NCBI GenBank assembly: GCA_030849075.1
Contig: JASAOO010003342.1
Location: 1-44,144 of the forward strand
Direction: 5' to 3'
Length of the DNA stretch: 44,144 bases
Source of the DNA: Zelonia costaricensis
Taxonomy: Eukaryota; Euglenozoa; Kinetoplastea; Trypanosomatida; Trypanosomatidae
The notes under the pieces are model-generated. The model made no database searches. It was not told where the DNA came from and saw nothing but the letters and a program-made list of their open reading frames with translations. Of the stretch, positions 36,987 through 44,144 are shown piece after piece (positions within the stretch are counted from its first letter, which is position 1; each line of letters starts with the position of its first letter). The translations under genes and the position numbers were made by a program.

Positions 36987-37859
36987 GACTCCGATGGCAG
37001 ACGGCCAAGCCCCGCTGATTCAGACGGAGGTGCCGCGGTCTTATTGAGCCCACCCGGGGCAGAAGAGAGCAAAAGACAAAAGACGCACTCCCGGGTTGTT
37101 GACCTCCTGCACTCGCTGGGAGGCTCTGGGCAGAGCAACGTAAACAAACGCAAAGCAAGTACAAGAGAGCGAGGAGAAGAAAGAAACGAACGCGAGCAAG
37201 GCGTCTTGTGGAGCTCGTGGCCCACCTGACTGTGTGTGTGTTGGCGTGTGCGTCACCGGGTGGCCGATGGTGTGGAAGTCAGTGAAGCGCGGAGAATGGA
37301 AGGCGAGAGAAGGGTAAGGGCCGGGCGGGTGAGAGGGAGGATGGCTAGTTAGCCTCTATTGACCTGGCGGCCGGTTGCAGCGCTTGCAGTGGACCTTCAC
37401 GGCACCGAGAGGGCACGGGAAGTGACGTGCGGCTGCGGTGTTGTGTTGGGGGTAGGGTTGTGGGCGGCGGCGGGAGCGGGGACGAGGTCGAGAAGGGTGT
37501 GCGTGTTGAGCAAGACGCGGAAAGGGAAGATAATCATGCAGACTTGGGAGACTGACGGCGCCACAGCGCGCGTTATCGGCGGAGGGGAGGGGTGGGTACG
37601 CGGTGCAATACGCAGCTCACCCGCGTGTGCGCTTCTCCTGTTGAGACTGGAGCAGGCGGCGGCGGCTCCAACGCTTGCCGGTCAATGCGTGAAACTTGTT
37701 TTGAAGGATTGTGAAAGGGGGGGAGGGGTGCGCTTGCTCGCACGGAGATGTGAATAGGGAGAAACGACGCAGCAGAAGCGGTGGCGCAGTAGCCGATGAG
37801 GAGAGGGGGAGGGGGACAACACAGAGGGGTCGGCAAGAAGAAGAAGAGGGGGCTCGAGC
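36987..37859. other. Intergenic, LRR leader and OsmC-like 3' flank
   Basis: It contains the acceptor for the LRR gene, a GT-rich stretch near 37229-37250, and a G-rich area near 37718. No gene. Confidence 0.6.
37040..37083 (-). promoter_or_regulatory. Candidate spliced-leader acceptor, LRR gene
   Basis: A T/C-rich tract on the minus strand (about 37083-37060) is followed by the first AG at 37041-37040, about 53 nt before the ATG. Confidence 0.5.
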
Positions 37860-38957
37860 TTACGGCTTGGTCGACGGTGGCTTCTCCGCGTCCGGGACAG
37901 GCGAGCTGGCGGCGGCCTCTGCTGGTGCCTCAGGCTTCGGCTCCGTAGACGGCGCTCGCGGCGCTGACGCCGTGTCCGCTGGCGACGTTGAAGATTGACT
38001 CGTGCGTGTCTGCTCTGCGTCGTCAAAAGCGGTGCCGCCACGTCGCTTGATGCCAGGAAGGTGCAGCGCGTCGTCATCACCGTCATCGCGCAGACCGCCT
38101 GCACGACGGCCGCCACTGACGGTGCTGCCGCTGCGCCACGCCGGCCTCGATGAGTAGGCTCGACGAGTGCCCGGTGTCCCGGCGGGCACGCTCTCAGCTC
38201 CGGCGGCGCCGGTACTGCTGGCTGCTTGACCGTCCACCCAGTCTACCTTGTTGATCACCTGATCCACTTCCCGCTGCAGCACGTCAGCGCTCCGCGCCGC
38301 CTCGCTGCTGGCGTCATGCGAGGGCCGCTGCTGCTGCTGCGAGTCCGCTCCACCCTGGCGCCACTCGATGTGCATACTGTTAGCCACTGGGCACGCCTTG
38401 TGCAGCTTCGCGGCAAACGCCATCACCTCCTCCTGCGACGCGGCCGGGGCGTCGATGTATCCGACGACGACTTCCTCATAGCCGACGGCGTTGTTGGCGG
38501 CGGCCTTCTCGAGGACCATCTGCACGTTCTTCACGTCGATGCCCTGCTCCAGCGCCACCTCGGCTGCGTGGGAGGCCGTGCAGTGCTGCAGAATGGCCAT
38601 GACCCCCGCCTTGGTCGAGGTCGCCTGCACCAGAAGCTCTTTTGCCTCCTGTAGCGAGAGGTGCAGCTTCTGCTTCCACGACAAGTCGGCGCGCCGCTGC
38701 GCCGCCTCGCTGCTGGCCTTGGCCGCCTGCTGCTGCAGAATAGCTTGGTACATCTCCTTGTGCTGGCGCCGCTTCTCGCGCGTGGCAGCGTCCTCGTTGG
38801 GATCCTCGCCTTTGAGGAAGTCCATCGTCTTGGAGGCGGACTCGACGTACGGCTTTGCCTCCTCCTTTGCGCGGGACGAGAAGTAGGCGGGTACCTTCTT
38901 GAGCTCCTCCATCAAGGCGGAGAAGACGCCGCTGCGGACGAAGGTGCGGCGGTACAT
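37860..38957 (-). CDS. Mitochondrial OsmC/Ohr-like protein, 365 aa
   Basis: Residues 1-27 (MYRRTFVRSGVFSALMEELK onward) are basic and amphipathic, a typical mitochondrial presequence. Residues about 55-105 are a charged helix. Residues about 105-200 resemble the second half of OsmC/Ohr proteins: a helix carrying a cysteine (AILQHC, Cys126), a following GIDVKNVQMVLE strand like the family's G-[IL]-[DE]-V segment, then YEEVVVGYIDAP and a helix EEVMAFAAKLHKACPVANSM with the second cysteine in a CPV-[AS]-N context (Cys189). The Cys-Cys spacing of 63 is close to that of bacterial OsmC and Ohr, which reduce peroxides with these two thiols. The N-terminal beta half of OsmC is not recognisable, so activity is doubtful. 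The tail (about 205-365) is disordered. The frame begins at a TTG (39080); the first ATG, 38957, follows an acceptor at 38997. Confidence 0.62.
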   Translation of the reverse strand: MYRRTFVRSGVFSALMEELKKVPAYFSSRAKEEAKPYVESASKTMDFLKGEDPNEDAATREKRRQHKEMYQAILQQQAAKASSEAAQRRADLSWKQKLHLSLQEAKELLVQATSTKAGVMAILQHCTASHAAEVALEQGIDVKNVQMVLEKAAANNAVGYEEVVVGYIDAPAASQEEVMAFAAKLHKACPVANSMHIEWRQGGADSQQQQRPSHDASSEAARSADVLQREVDQVINKVDWVDGQAASSTGAAGAESVPAGTPGTRRAYSSRPAWRSGSTVSGGRRAGGLRDDGDDDALHLPGIKRRGGTAFDDAEQTRTSQSSTSPADTASAPRAPSTEPKPEAPAEAAASSPVPDAEKPPSTKP

Positions 38958-40105
38958 GGTTGCGATCGGAGTGCTAGGACACCTGAGCAGGCGCTCTATC
39001 ACAAAAAAGAGAGATGGAGGAGGAGGAGGAGGAGGGCAGCGCAGCGCACGCGAGAGGGGCGAATACGGAGTGCCGTTCAACTTCCACTACTTGCAACACC
39101 CGTGCGAAGCGAGGACCAAGAGGGAAGAGGAGCAGCAAGAGGAGTGTGAAGGGAGAAGACGGGTCTGGGGTAGAGGGGGGGGGGGGCGGTGCATGTGCGT
39201 CTAAGCAGTCCATACATGACACACAACACCAACACGCGCACGGCACGCCTGTCAGTGGCACGGTCCAGGCGCCGCTGCACAAAACTGTTTCTCAATGCAT
39301 GCGAGACGAGCGCCAGCTACGGGAGGGAAGGGGCAGGCGCAGAGGGGGTGAGGGGTTGGGAGTTGAAGAGGCCCGAAGCGGAGCATAGGGAGAACCTCGG
39401 GCTCCGCTTTTCGGTGCGATCGGGTGGTGCTGCTGCTGCTTCCTTGCTTTCCTTTTTTGAAGATGGTACGTGTTCTCTGTGGTGGGCGGTTTTTCTTTGC
39501 CGCATGTGCCGCATGCTGAAGGACCCCCGGACAGGCCATCGCTAGAGGGATGCGCCGAGGGTAGCAGCGGAGAAAAGCGAGTGGATGCGCAGAGACGAGG
39601 CTGCGCTCGTGTGCGTCCTTCTCTTTCCTCGAACTCCAGCTGGTGGAGTGGCCGAGCCCTGCTCTGTACATGCGTCCAGCGTTCTCGCAGAAGGGCTGGA
39701 GCCAGTTGAAAAACAACAGAAAAGAGACTTCACTGTGCAAGAAGAGAAACATGAGAGAATCGAGGGAGGCCCAGCGGGCTGGAGGCACGCTCAAACACAC
39801 GTACACACACGACCGCAACGCGGCAAGACGGAGCAGCTGCAGCAGCGCCGTGAGGGAGAACAACAGCGGTGTGTACCAACACACAGCTCTTCTAGTTTAC
39901 ATGTCCGTCGCGCACGCAAGAGAAAAAAAAGTGGGAACCTGGCAGAGGCCTGACGAGTGCATGTGCGATGAGCAGCTGTCGAACGGTGAAGACGCGCAGC
40001 GGCAACCTCCACCCAGGATGCGATTCACGACCCCCCCCCCCCAACACCCTCGCGCGCACACACACGCGCACACCCACACAGGTGGGCCTGCATAAAGCCG
40101 CCTCG
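38958..40105. other. Intergenic, OsmC-like leader and 992-aa gene 3' flank
   Basis: It contains GGA repeats (39013-39034), a G run of about 12 (39176-39187), a run of about 13 C (40030-40042), and CA repeats near 39795 and 40056-40080. Short frames here show no protein character. No gene. Confidence 0.6.
38996..39037 (-). promoter_or_regulatory. Spliced-leader acceptor, OsmC-like gene
   Basis: CCT repeats and a T run on the minus strand (about 39037-39002) end in GTGATAG, with the AG at 38997-38996, 38 nt before the ATG at 38957. This acceptor excludes the longer TTG-initiated frame. Confidence 0.6.
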
Positions 40106-43084
40106 TCAGTCCAGCTGCACAAAGATCTCGCGCTCGCGCTGGATGAACTGGCGATCGCCGTCGCGGAAAGGCAAAGCGGCCTTGGCTTTCTCGGCCTTGG
40201 CCGCACGAGGGCCAGGCCCCGCCACGTTGCCGACTGCAGCGGAGGTGGCGGTGTCCGGCCTCGCGGATGCGCCGCCGACGCTGCTGCTGCTGCCGTACGT
40301 GGCGACGATGTGCGCTGTCAGCCCCACGCGCGGCGGCACCGGTGGCGGCGGCGGCGACCGCGTAATGCTCGTCGTGGCCGACGCGCTGATCGCCGTGTGC
40401 AGTCGACCGCGCGTTTTGGAGGGGCCCGTCTCGAAGAGGTTCGAGGGCGCGGTGGCGCTGCCGGCCGTGGCAGCAGCCGGTGCCATCTGTCGTGACGGGT
40501 GCCGCGCCAGGTAGCCAACGACGCTGCCGACGTTGTGGCTGTCGACGTTGGCGCTGACGGTGTCGCCGCGGTCGTACTGCCGCTGCCGGATCTCCTGCAG
40601 CTTCGTGTGCCACAGGGACAGGTACGGCATGGCGGACGGGGCAGCGGCGCCGGCCTTGCTTGGCAGCTCCGTGCTGGCTCGCCCTGCCCGGGACGACGAC
40701 GACAGCCGTGACACTGCGGCCTCGGCGTTGCTCGTCGTCCCCTTCTGGAAGAGCCCCTTGCCTGGCCCCGGGCTTCCAGGCGACACTGAGGGAGCCAGAG
40801 AAGCGCCACGCCCGCCCGGCAGCCCGGGAACCGGGGTGCGGGCTTCGAAGAAGGCAACGGGCTGCAGCCCGGGCTGGCGCCGCTCGGCGTCTGCCTGCCG
40901 CACGAGCGCCCGCGCGTAGGCTTCGTTAAAGTCGACGTACGCGTCGTACTGCTCCACGAGGCGGCGCAGCCGCACGGAGAGGGCGTCGCACGTCAGCCGC
41001 CCGCTGCAGTGCAAGCGACCCTCCTCGTCGAGGCGCTCCAGCAGCTGCTGCACAGCCGCCGTGCGCGCCAGCTGCTCGCGTGCGGCGTCGGCCTCGAGCG
41101 GGTGCGTGGCGCAGAAGGCGTCGTGCTCGTCGAGGGCGCCGATGAGGTGCGTCGTCGCCTCCGGGCAGTGCGTGGCGAGGCGCTCGAGAAAGCGTAGCAG
41201 CGTGGGGCGGTCGCACTCCTTCAACCGGCGCTCGCACGGCGGGGGCAGCGGGGTGACGTCAGCGCTGCAGTCGACAACGTCGAGGTGCTGTCCGTCTTCG
41301 GGCAGCATGCTCGCGGAGTGGTGCTGCTGGTGCTGGTGCTGCAGCTTCCAGATGCGCGCCACGCCGTCCTGCGCCTGCCGCAGCACCTCCGCCTGCTCGA
41401 CGACCTGCCGCTCCATGCGAGACATGTACGCGAAGAGGCAGTTCTCCTTCTTGATGGCGAGCGAGTCGTACTCGTGCAAGACGTCGTTGTCGAAGCAGAC
41501 TTCGGCGCTCTCGCTGATGATGGCGCGCAGGGCGGCATCTATGGCCGCCTCGCTGGCGGCCATGCGTTCGCGCAGCTCGAGCGATAGCTTCTGCACCGCC
41601 GCCACGGCGCTCACGGCCTCAACCTCGCCCTGCGCCACGGTGTCGCGCAGCACGTCGTCGGCAAGCTTCACCCGCGTCGCCTGCGCGTCAAGGGCGTACT
41701 GCTGCGCGGCGATCTTGTGCTGGTACTGCTGGTGCTGCACCTTGACGCGGTCCATGAGCTGCACGAAGTCAGCGCCAAGGTTGTCGAGCTCCGACTGCAG
41801 GTCGTGCACCCGCTGCGACCGCTCGGCCTGGACGAGGCTGACGCTAATGTTGCTGACGATGCTCCTCTCGGCCAGCCGCTGTTCCTCCGTGGGCAAGGGC
41901 CGATGCATCACGTTCACCATGGGGGACGCATTAGCGCTGAGCGGCGAGGCAGCGGCGGTGATGTTGGCGACATCGCTGTCGCTCGTGTCCGGCTGTGGGC
42001 CGGGGCGGGTGGTCGAGCTCATGGGGGAGCCGACGCTGCTTGTGGTCGCGGCGGGCGGAACCCAGAACGTGCGCGTGTCGCCCTGCGCGGTTGCGGTACC
42101 CGTCGCTGCCGTGTGGGAGCCGATGCTGTCGAGGACGCCGTTAAAGACGCGACGCAGCCGGTCCCGCTGGTGCCGCTCCGTGGCCGTGATGCGGAACGCC
42201 GCTGGGTGCGGGTCGGTCAGCACCGCCTCCACCCCGCACACATCCTGCGCCGGACGCCCCCGCTCCTGCGGCGACTTCGCGGGCGAGGTCGGCGCCGGTG
42301 TTGCTACTCCTGCCGCGGTCGGGGGGCTGACGTCGCCCGAGCCGGGGGGTGCAGTATACACGGATGCCAGCGGCCCAAGAAGCACGTCCTGCTCCTCGGA
42401 CAGCACGCCAGTCGTCGTGTGCACCTCGGTGCCGACATTCGTGATGCGCGCGACCAGCTTCTCGATTCCGGCCAACGCGCACTGCGTCACCGACTGGGCA
42501 TGGTCGAGCCGCTGCTGGCACGTCGTCTCCACCTCCTGTGCGTACTCCAACAGGCGGCGGATTTCGCGGCTGTGGGGTACGTAGGAGTTGTCGAGGTACT
42601 CGTGCCAGATGCGCTGGTACCCAGCGTCCCACTCGGCTTCGATCTTCTGGGCGCCGCCGAGGTGAGCGTGCAGGAACTCCTTCAGCATGCGATTGCGCAC
42701 CTGCTTCGCCGTCATGTTCGGCTGGGAGAAGAGCTCATAGTTGATGCTCGCAAGCGCGTTGTCGGTGACTTCCGACACGGCGGGCCCGGCGGCGGCGGGG
42801 CCGGAGGTGGACTTGCCCCGCCCCCGCTCCTGCGCGGCGGCGGACGACCCCAGCCGCTTGCCACCGCGGCGGGACGTGACGTTGCGCGACTCGGTGCGAG
42901 CGGTGGAGCTGCTGCCGCGGCCGCTGCGCTGCTGCTGCGAGCTCGCGCTCGCCGGCGGCGTTGTCCGGGACCGGGCGGCAGACCCAGAGGCGGACGGGCC
43001 GGGCTTGCCTTTGGCCCTGTCGGCGCTGGAAGCGTTGCCAGCGCGCGTGCTGCTCGTGCTGCGGTTGCGTGCCTTGCCCTCCAT
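40106..43084 (-). CDS. Large coiled-coil protein of unknown function, 992 aa
   Basis: No recognised family. Residues 1-100 are basic and Ser/Arg/Gly-rich, likely disordered. Residues about 105-215 (from ALASINYELFSQPNMTAKQV through a Trp/Tyr-containing helical segment) look like a folded, conserved domain. Residues about 225-400 are Thr/Pro/Ala-rich linker. Residues about 400-760 are long helices with heptad character, including QAERSQRVHDLQSELDNLGA, MERQVVEQAEVLRQAQDGVA and a Leu/Arg-rich stretch near 640-740, so extended coiled coils are likely. The tail (about 770-960) is Ser/Ala/Pro-rich, ending in a charged segment. There is no signal peptide, membrane helix or enzyme motif. The layout suits a cytoskeletal, basal-body or flagellar component, but that is inference only. 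The ATG at 43084 lies about 51 nt after an acceptor candidate that is preceded by a CA repeat. Confidence 0.85.
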   Translation of the reverse strand: MEGKARNRSTSSTRAGNASSADRAKGKPGPSASGSAARSRTTPPASASSQQQRSGRGSSSTARTESRNVTSRRGGKRLGSSAAAQERGRGKSTSGPAAAGPAVSEVTDNALASINYELFSQPNMTAKQVRNRMLKEFLHAHLGGAQKIEAEWDAGYQRIWHEYLDNSYVPHSREIRRLLEYAQEVETTCQQRLDHAQSVTQCALAGIEKLVARITNVGTEVHTTTGVLSEEQDVLLGPLASVYTAPPGSGDVSPPTAAGVATPAPTSPAKSPQERGRPAQDVCGVEAVLTDPHPAAFRITATERHQRDRLRRVFNGVLDSIGSHTAATGTATAQGDTRTFWVPPAATTSSVGSPMSSTTRPGPQPDTSDSDVANITAAASPLSANASPMVNVMHRPLPTEEQRLAERSIVSNISVSLVQAERSQRVHDLQSELDNLGADFVQLMDRVKVQHQQYQHKIAAQQYALDAQATRVKLADDVLRDTVAQGEVEAVSAVAAVQKLSLELRERMAASEAAIDAALRAIISESAEVCFDNDVLHEYDSLAIKKENCLFAYMSRMERQVVEQAEVLRQAQDGVARIWKLQHQHQQHHSASMLPEDGQHLDVVDCSADVTPLPPPCERRLKECDRPTLLRFLERLATHCPEATTHLIGALDEHDAFCATHPLEADAAREQLARTAAVQQLLERLDEEGRLHCSGRLTCDALSVRLRRLVEQYDAYVDFNEAYARALVRQADAERRQPGLQPVAFFEARTPVPGLPGGRGASLAPSVSPGSPGPGKGLFQKGTTSNAEAAVSRLSSSSRAGRASTELPSKAGAAAPSAMPYLSLWHTKLQEIRQRQYDRGDTVSANVDSHNVGSVVGYLARHPSRQMAPAAATAGSATAPSNLFETGPSKTRGRLHTAISASATTSITRSPPPPPVPPRVGLTAHIVATYGSSSSVGGASARPDTATSAAVGNVAGPGPRAAKAEKAKAALPFRDGDRQFIQREREIFVQLD

Positions 43085-43135
43085 TTGCTCGGCGTGATGC
43101 CTCTGCGGGCGAGTGTGTCTGATGTGGAGCAGAAG

Positions 43136-43176
43136 CTGCGCGGCGGTAGGTGTGTGTGTGTGTGTGTGTGTGTGTA
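43136..43176 (-). promoter_or_regulatory. Candidate spliced-leader acceptor, 992-aa gene
   Basis: A (CA)n tract on the minus strand is followed by CTACCGCCGCGCAG, with the AG at 43137-43136, 51 nt before the ATG. The usual T-rich tract is lacking, so this is tentative. Confidence 0.35.
43149..43176. repeat. GT/CA microsatellite upstream of the 992-aa gene
   Basis: About 13 GT units on the plus strand, (CA)n in the transcript direction, about 65 nt upstream of the ATG. Confidence 0.9.
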
Positions 43177-44144
43177 TGTACGTGTCTCTGTGTGTTTTGG
43201 GTTGCGATGTGGCCCCGCGCCGGTGCGATGGCGGGTGGGCGTGCCCCGACCGTTTTGCTTGGCTTTTCGAGGTTTAATGCAAGGGCGGGGTGGGCCGTGG
43301 TGGATAGCGCAAGCGCTCGACGTAGTCATGGGGAGGGGGAGGGGGCGGAAGCTCTCGTGCTCGTTGCTCGACTGTTGCGGGTGCGACGAGTGTCGCACTG
43401 GCACACACACACACTGTGCGCCATCCATTGGCGTGCGCGCATCGGGGCACGTGCAAACGCGGGAAATCAGACCGCCACTTCGCACGAGGGGGACACCGAC
43501 TCCGAGACAGCATCGCCGAGCCGCACCTCTATCCATGAATCCTCGGACTCCTCTGTTCGACGCATCGGAACTGACACACGTACGCGCCCAAACTGCAATG
43601 CGCAGATTCGCGGGTGTCGTGACAACGAGATCACTTTATTTTTTGGTTTCGCTTGCCTTTGTTGCTGTAACTCGCGAGGGACAGATGAACAACAACAACG
43701 AAAAAGCAAAGCGAGTCAACAGCCAAGGTGTGCGGTTTGACGAAGGGGGAGCACGCGAAGCCCGGCTCAAGCCCAACACGCTGGGTTCGAGGAGCGCTGC
43801 TCGCCTAGCCACCCCCCCTCCTCTCCTGTCCTCGCAGAGCACCTCATCCAGCTCTTCCCGTGAACGAATCCCGGCGCCGCGCGACGAGGTCGAACCAAGC
43901 CTTTGCGCTACGGGCAGAGGAGGAGGAGAAGGTGGGGGGGGGGAGGGGACGTGAAAGGACGCACACACGGGTCGAGCTCTTAAAGGGACGTGCGAGATCA
44001 AGAACAACAACAGCCAAAAGACAGAGGCGGCGGCACTTTCGAATCCACCGCTCCGTGGACGCCCACCAGATCAACCACAAGCAATCATTCACAAGACGAA
44101 TGCCAACGCCACAGCCGTCTTCGCGCACGTGTGTGTGTGGGGGG

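Larger units (their letters stand above)
43085..44144. other. Intergenic, leader of the 992-aa gene and window end
   Basis: It contains the GT repeat listed separately, a G-rich purine tract near 43330-43345, a CA repeat near 43402-43413, and G runs near 43930 and at the window end. Frames here are low complexity or run antisense to the neighbouring gene. No gene. Confidence 0.6.

Noticed and set aside
41061..42584. 507-codon plus-strand open frame rich in Ser, Cys and Arg
   Set aside because: It is antisense to the same 992-aa gene, with composition typical of a shadow frame.
41717..43954. 745-codon plus-strand open frame
   Set aside because: It lies antisense to the well-supported 992-aa gene and encodes Arg/Ala/Gly/Leu-rich sequence. 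Long antisense frames are expected in GC-rich coding DNA.
1..44144. Bacterial-style operon signals, CRISPR arrays or insertion sequences
   Set aside because: Gene structure, spacing and splice-acceptor signals are those of a trypanosomatid. No spaced direct repeats or terminal inverted repeats were seen.

Overview
The window looks like nuclear DNA of a trypanosomatid flagellate, most likely of the Leishmania/Crithidia/Leptomonas group. It is GC-rich. All thirteen convincing genes lie on the minus strand, have no introns and are separated by 0.3-3.2 kb of low-complexity DNA. Most starts are preceded, on the coding strand, by a polypyrimidine tract and an AG, as expected for spliced-leader trans-splicing. 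It therefore reads as part of one directional (polycistronic) gene cluster transcribed from high to low coordinates. I see no strand switch, tRNA, rRNA, CRISPR array or intact transposon. The window begins and ends in G runs, and one undetermined base lies in a G-rich repeat at 18177.

In transcription order (right to left) the genes are: a 992-aa coiled-coil protein (43084-40106); a mitochondrial OsmC-like protein (38957-37860); a leucine-rich-repeat protein with an N-terminal dual-acylation signal (36986-34629); a 326-aa protein with a possible SPRY/ConA-like end (32966-31986); a PIEZO-type mechanosensitive channel (31467-25837); a polymerase-theta-like family A DNA polymerase without helicase (24819-21043); an FCP1/SCP-like HAD phosphatase (20150-19059); two small proteins of unknown function (18654-18364 and 18023-17484); an EXD2-like DEDDy 3'-5' exonuclease with an inserted CCCH zinc finger (17145-15400); a 1618-aa protein with three degenerate class III cyclase homology domains (14917-10061); a membrane-anchored inositol polyphosphate 5-phosphatase (7889-5517); and an F-box-like protein (2278-587).

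Gene order in such clusters rarely reflects pathway membership, so joint function is not implied. Two themes are nonetheless visible. One is DNA-end processing: the EXD2-like nuclease and the POLQ-like polymerase lie about 4 kb apart. The other is membrane and signalling: PIEZO, the acylated LRR protein, the 5-phosphatase and the cyclase-like protein.

Several longest open frames begin at TTG or GTG. For EXD2, the OsmC-like protein, POLQ, the phosphatase and the 96-aa protein I moved the start to the first in-frame ATG, supported in most cases by a nearby splice-acceptor candidate. The intergenic stretches hold CA/GT microsatellites, G/C homopolymers and purine/pyrimidine tracts. The longest (2279-5516) also contains about 1.5 kb of less repetitive, broken-frame sequence that may be a decayed gene or retroposon.
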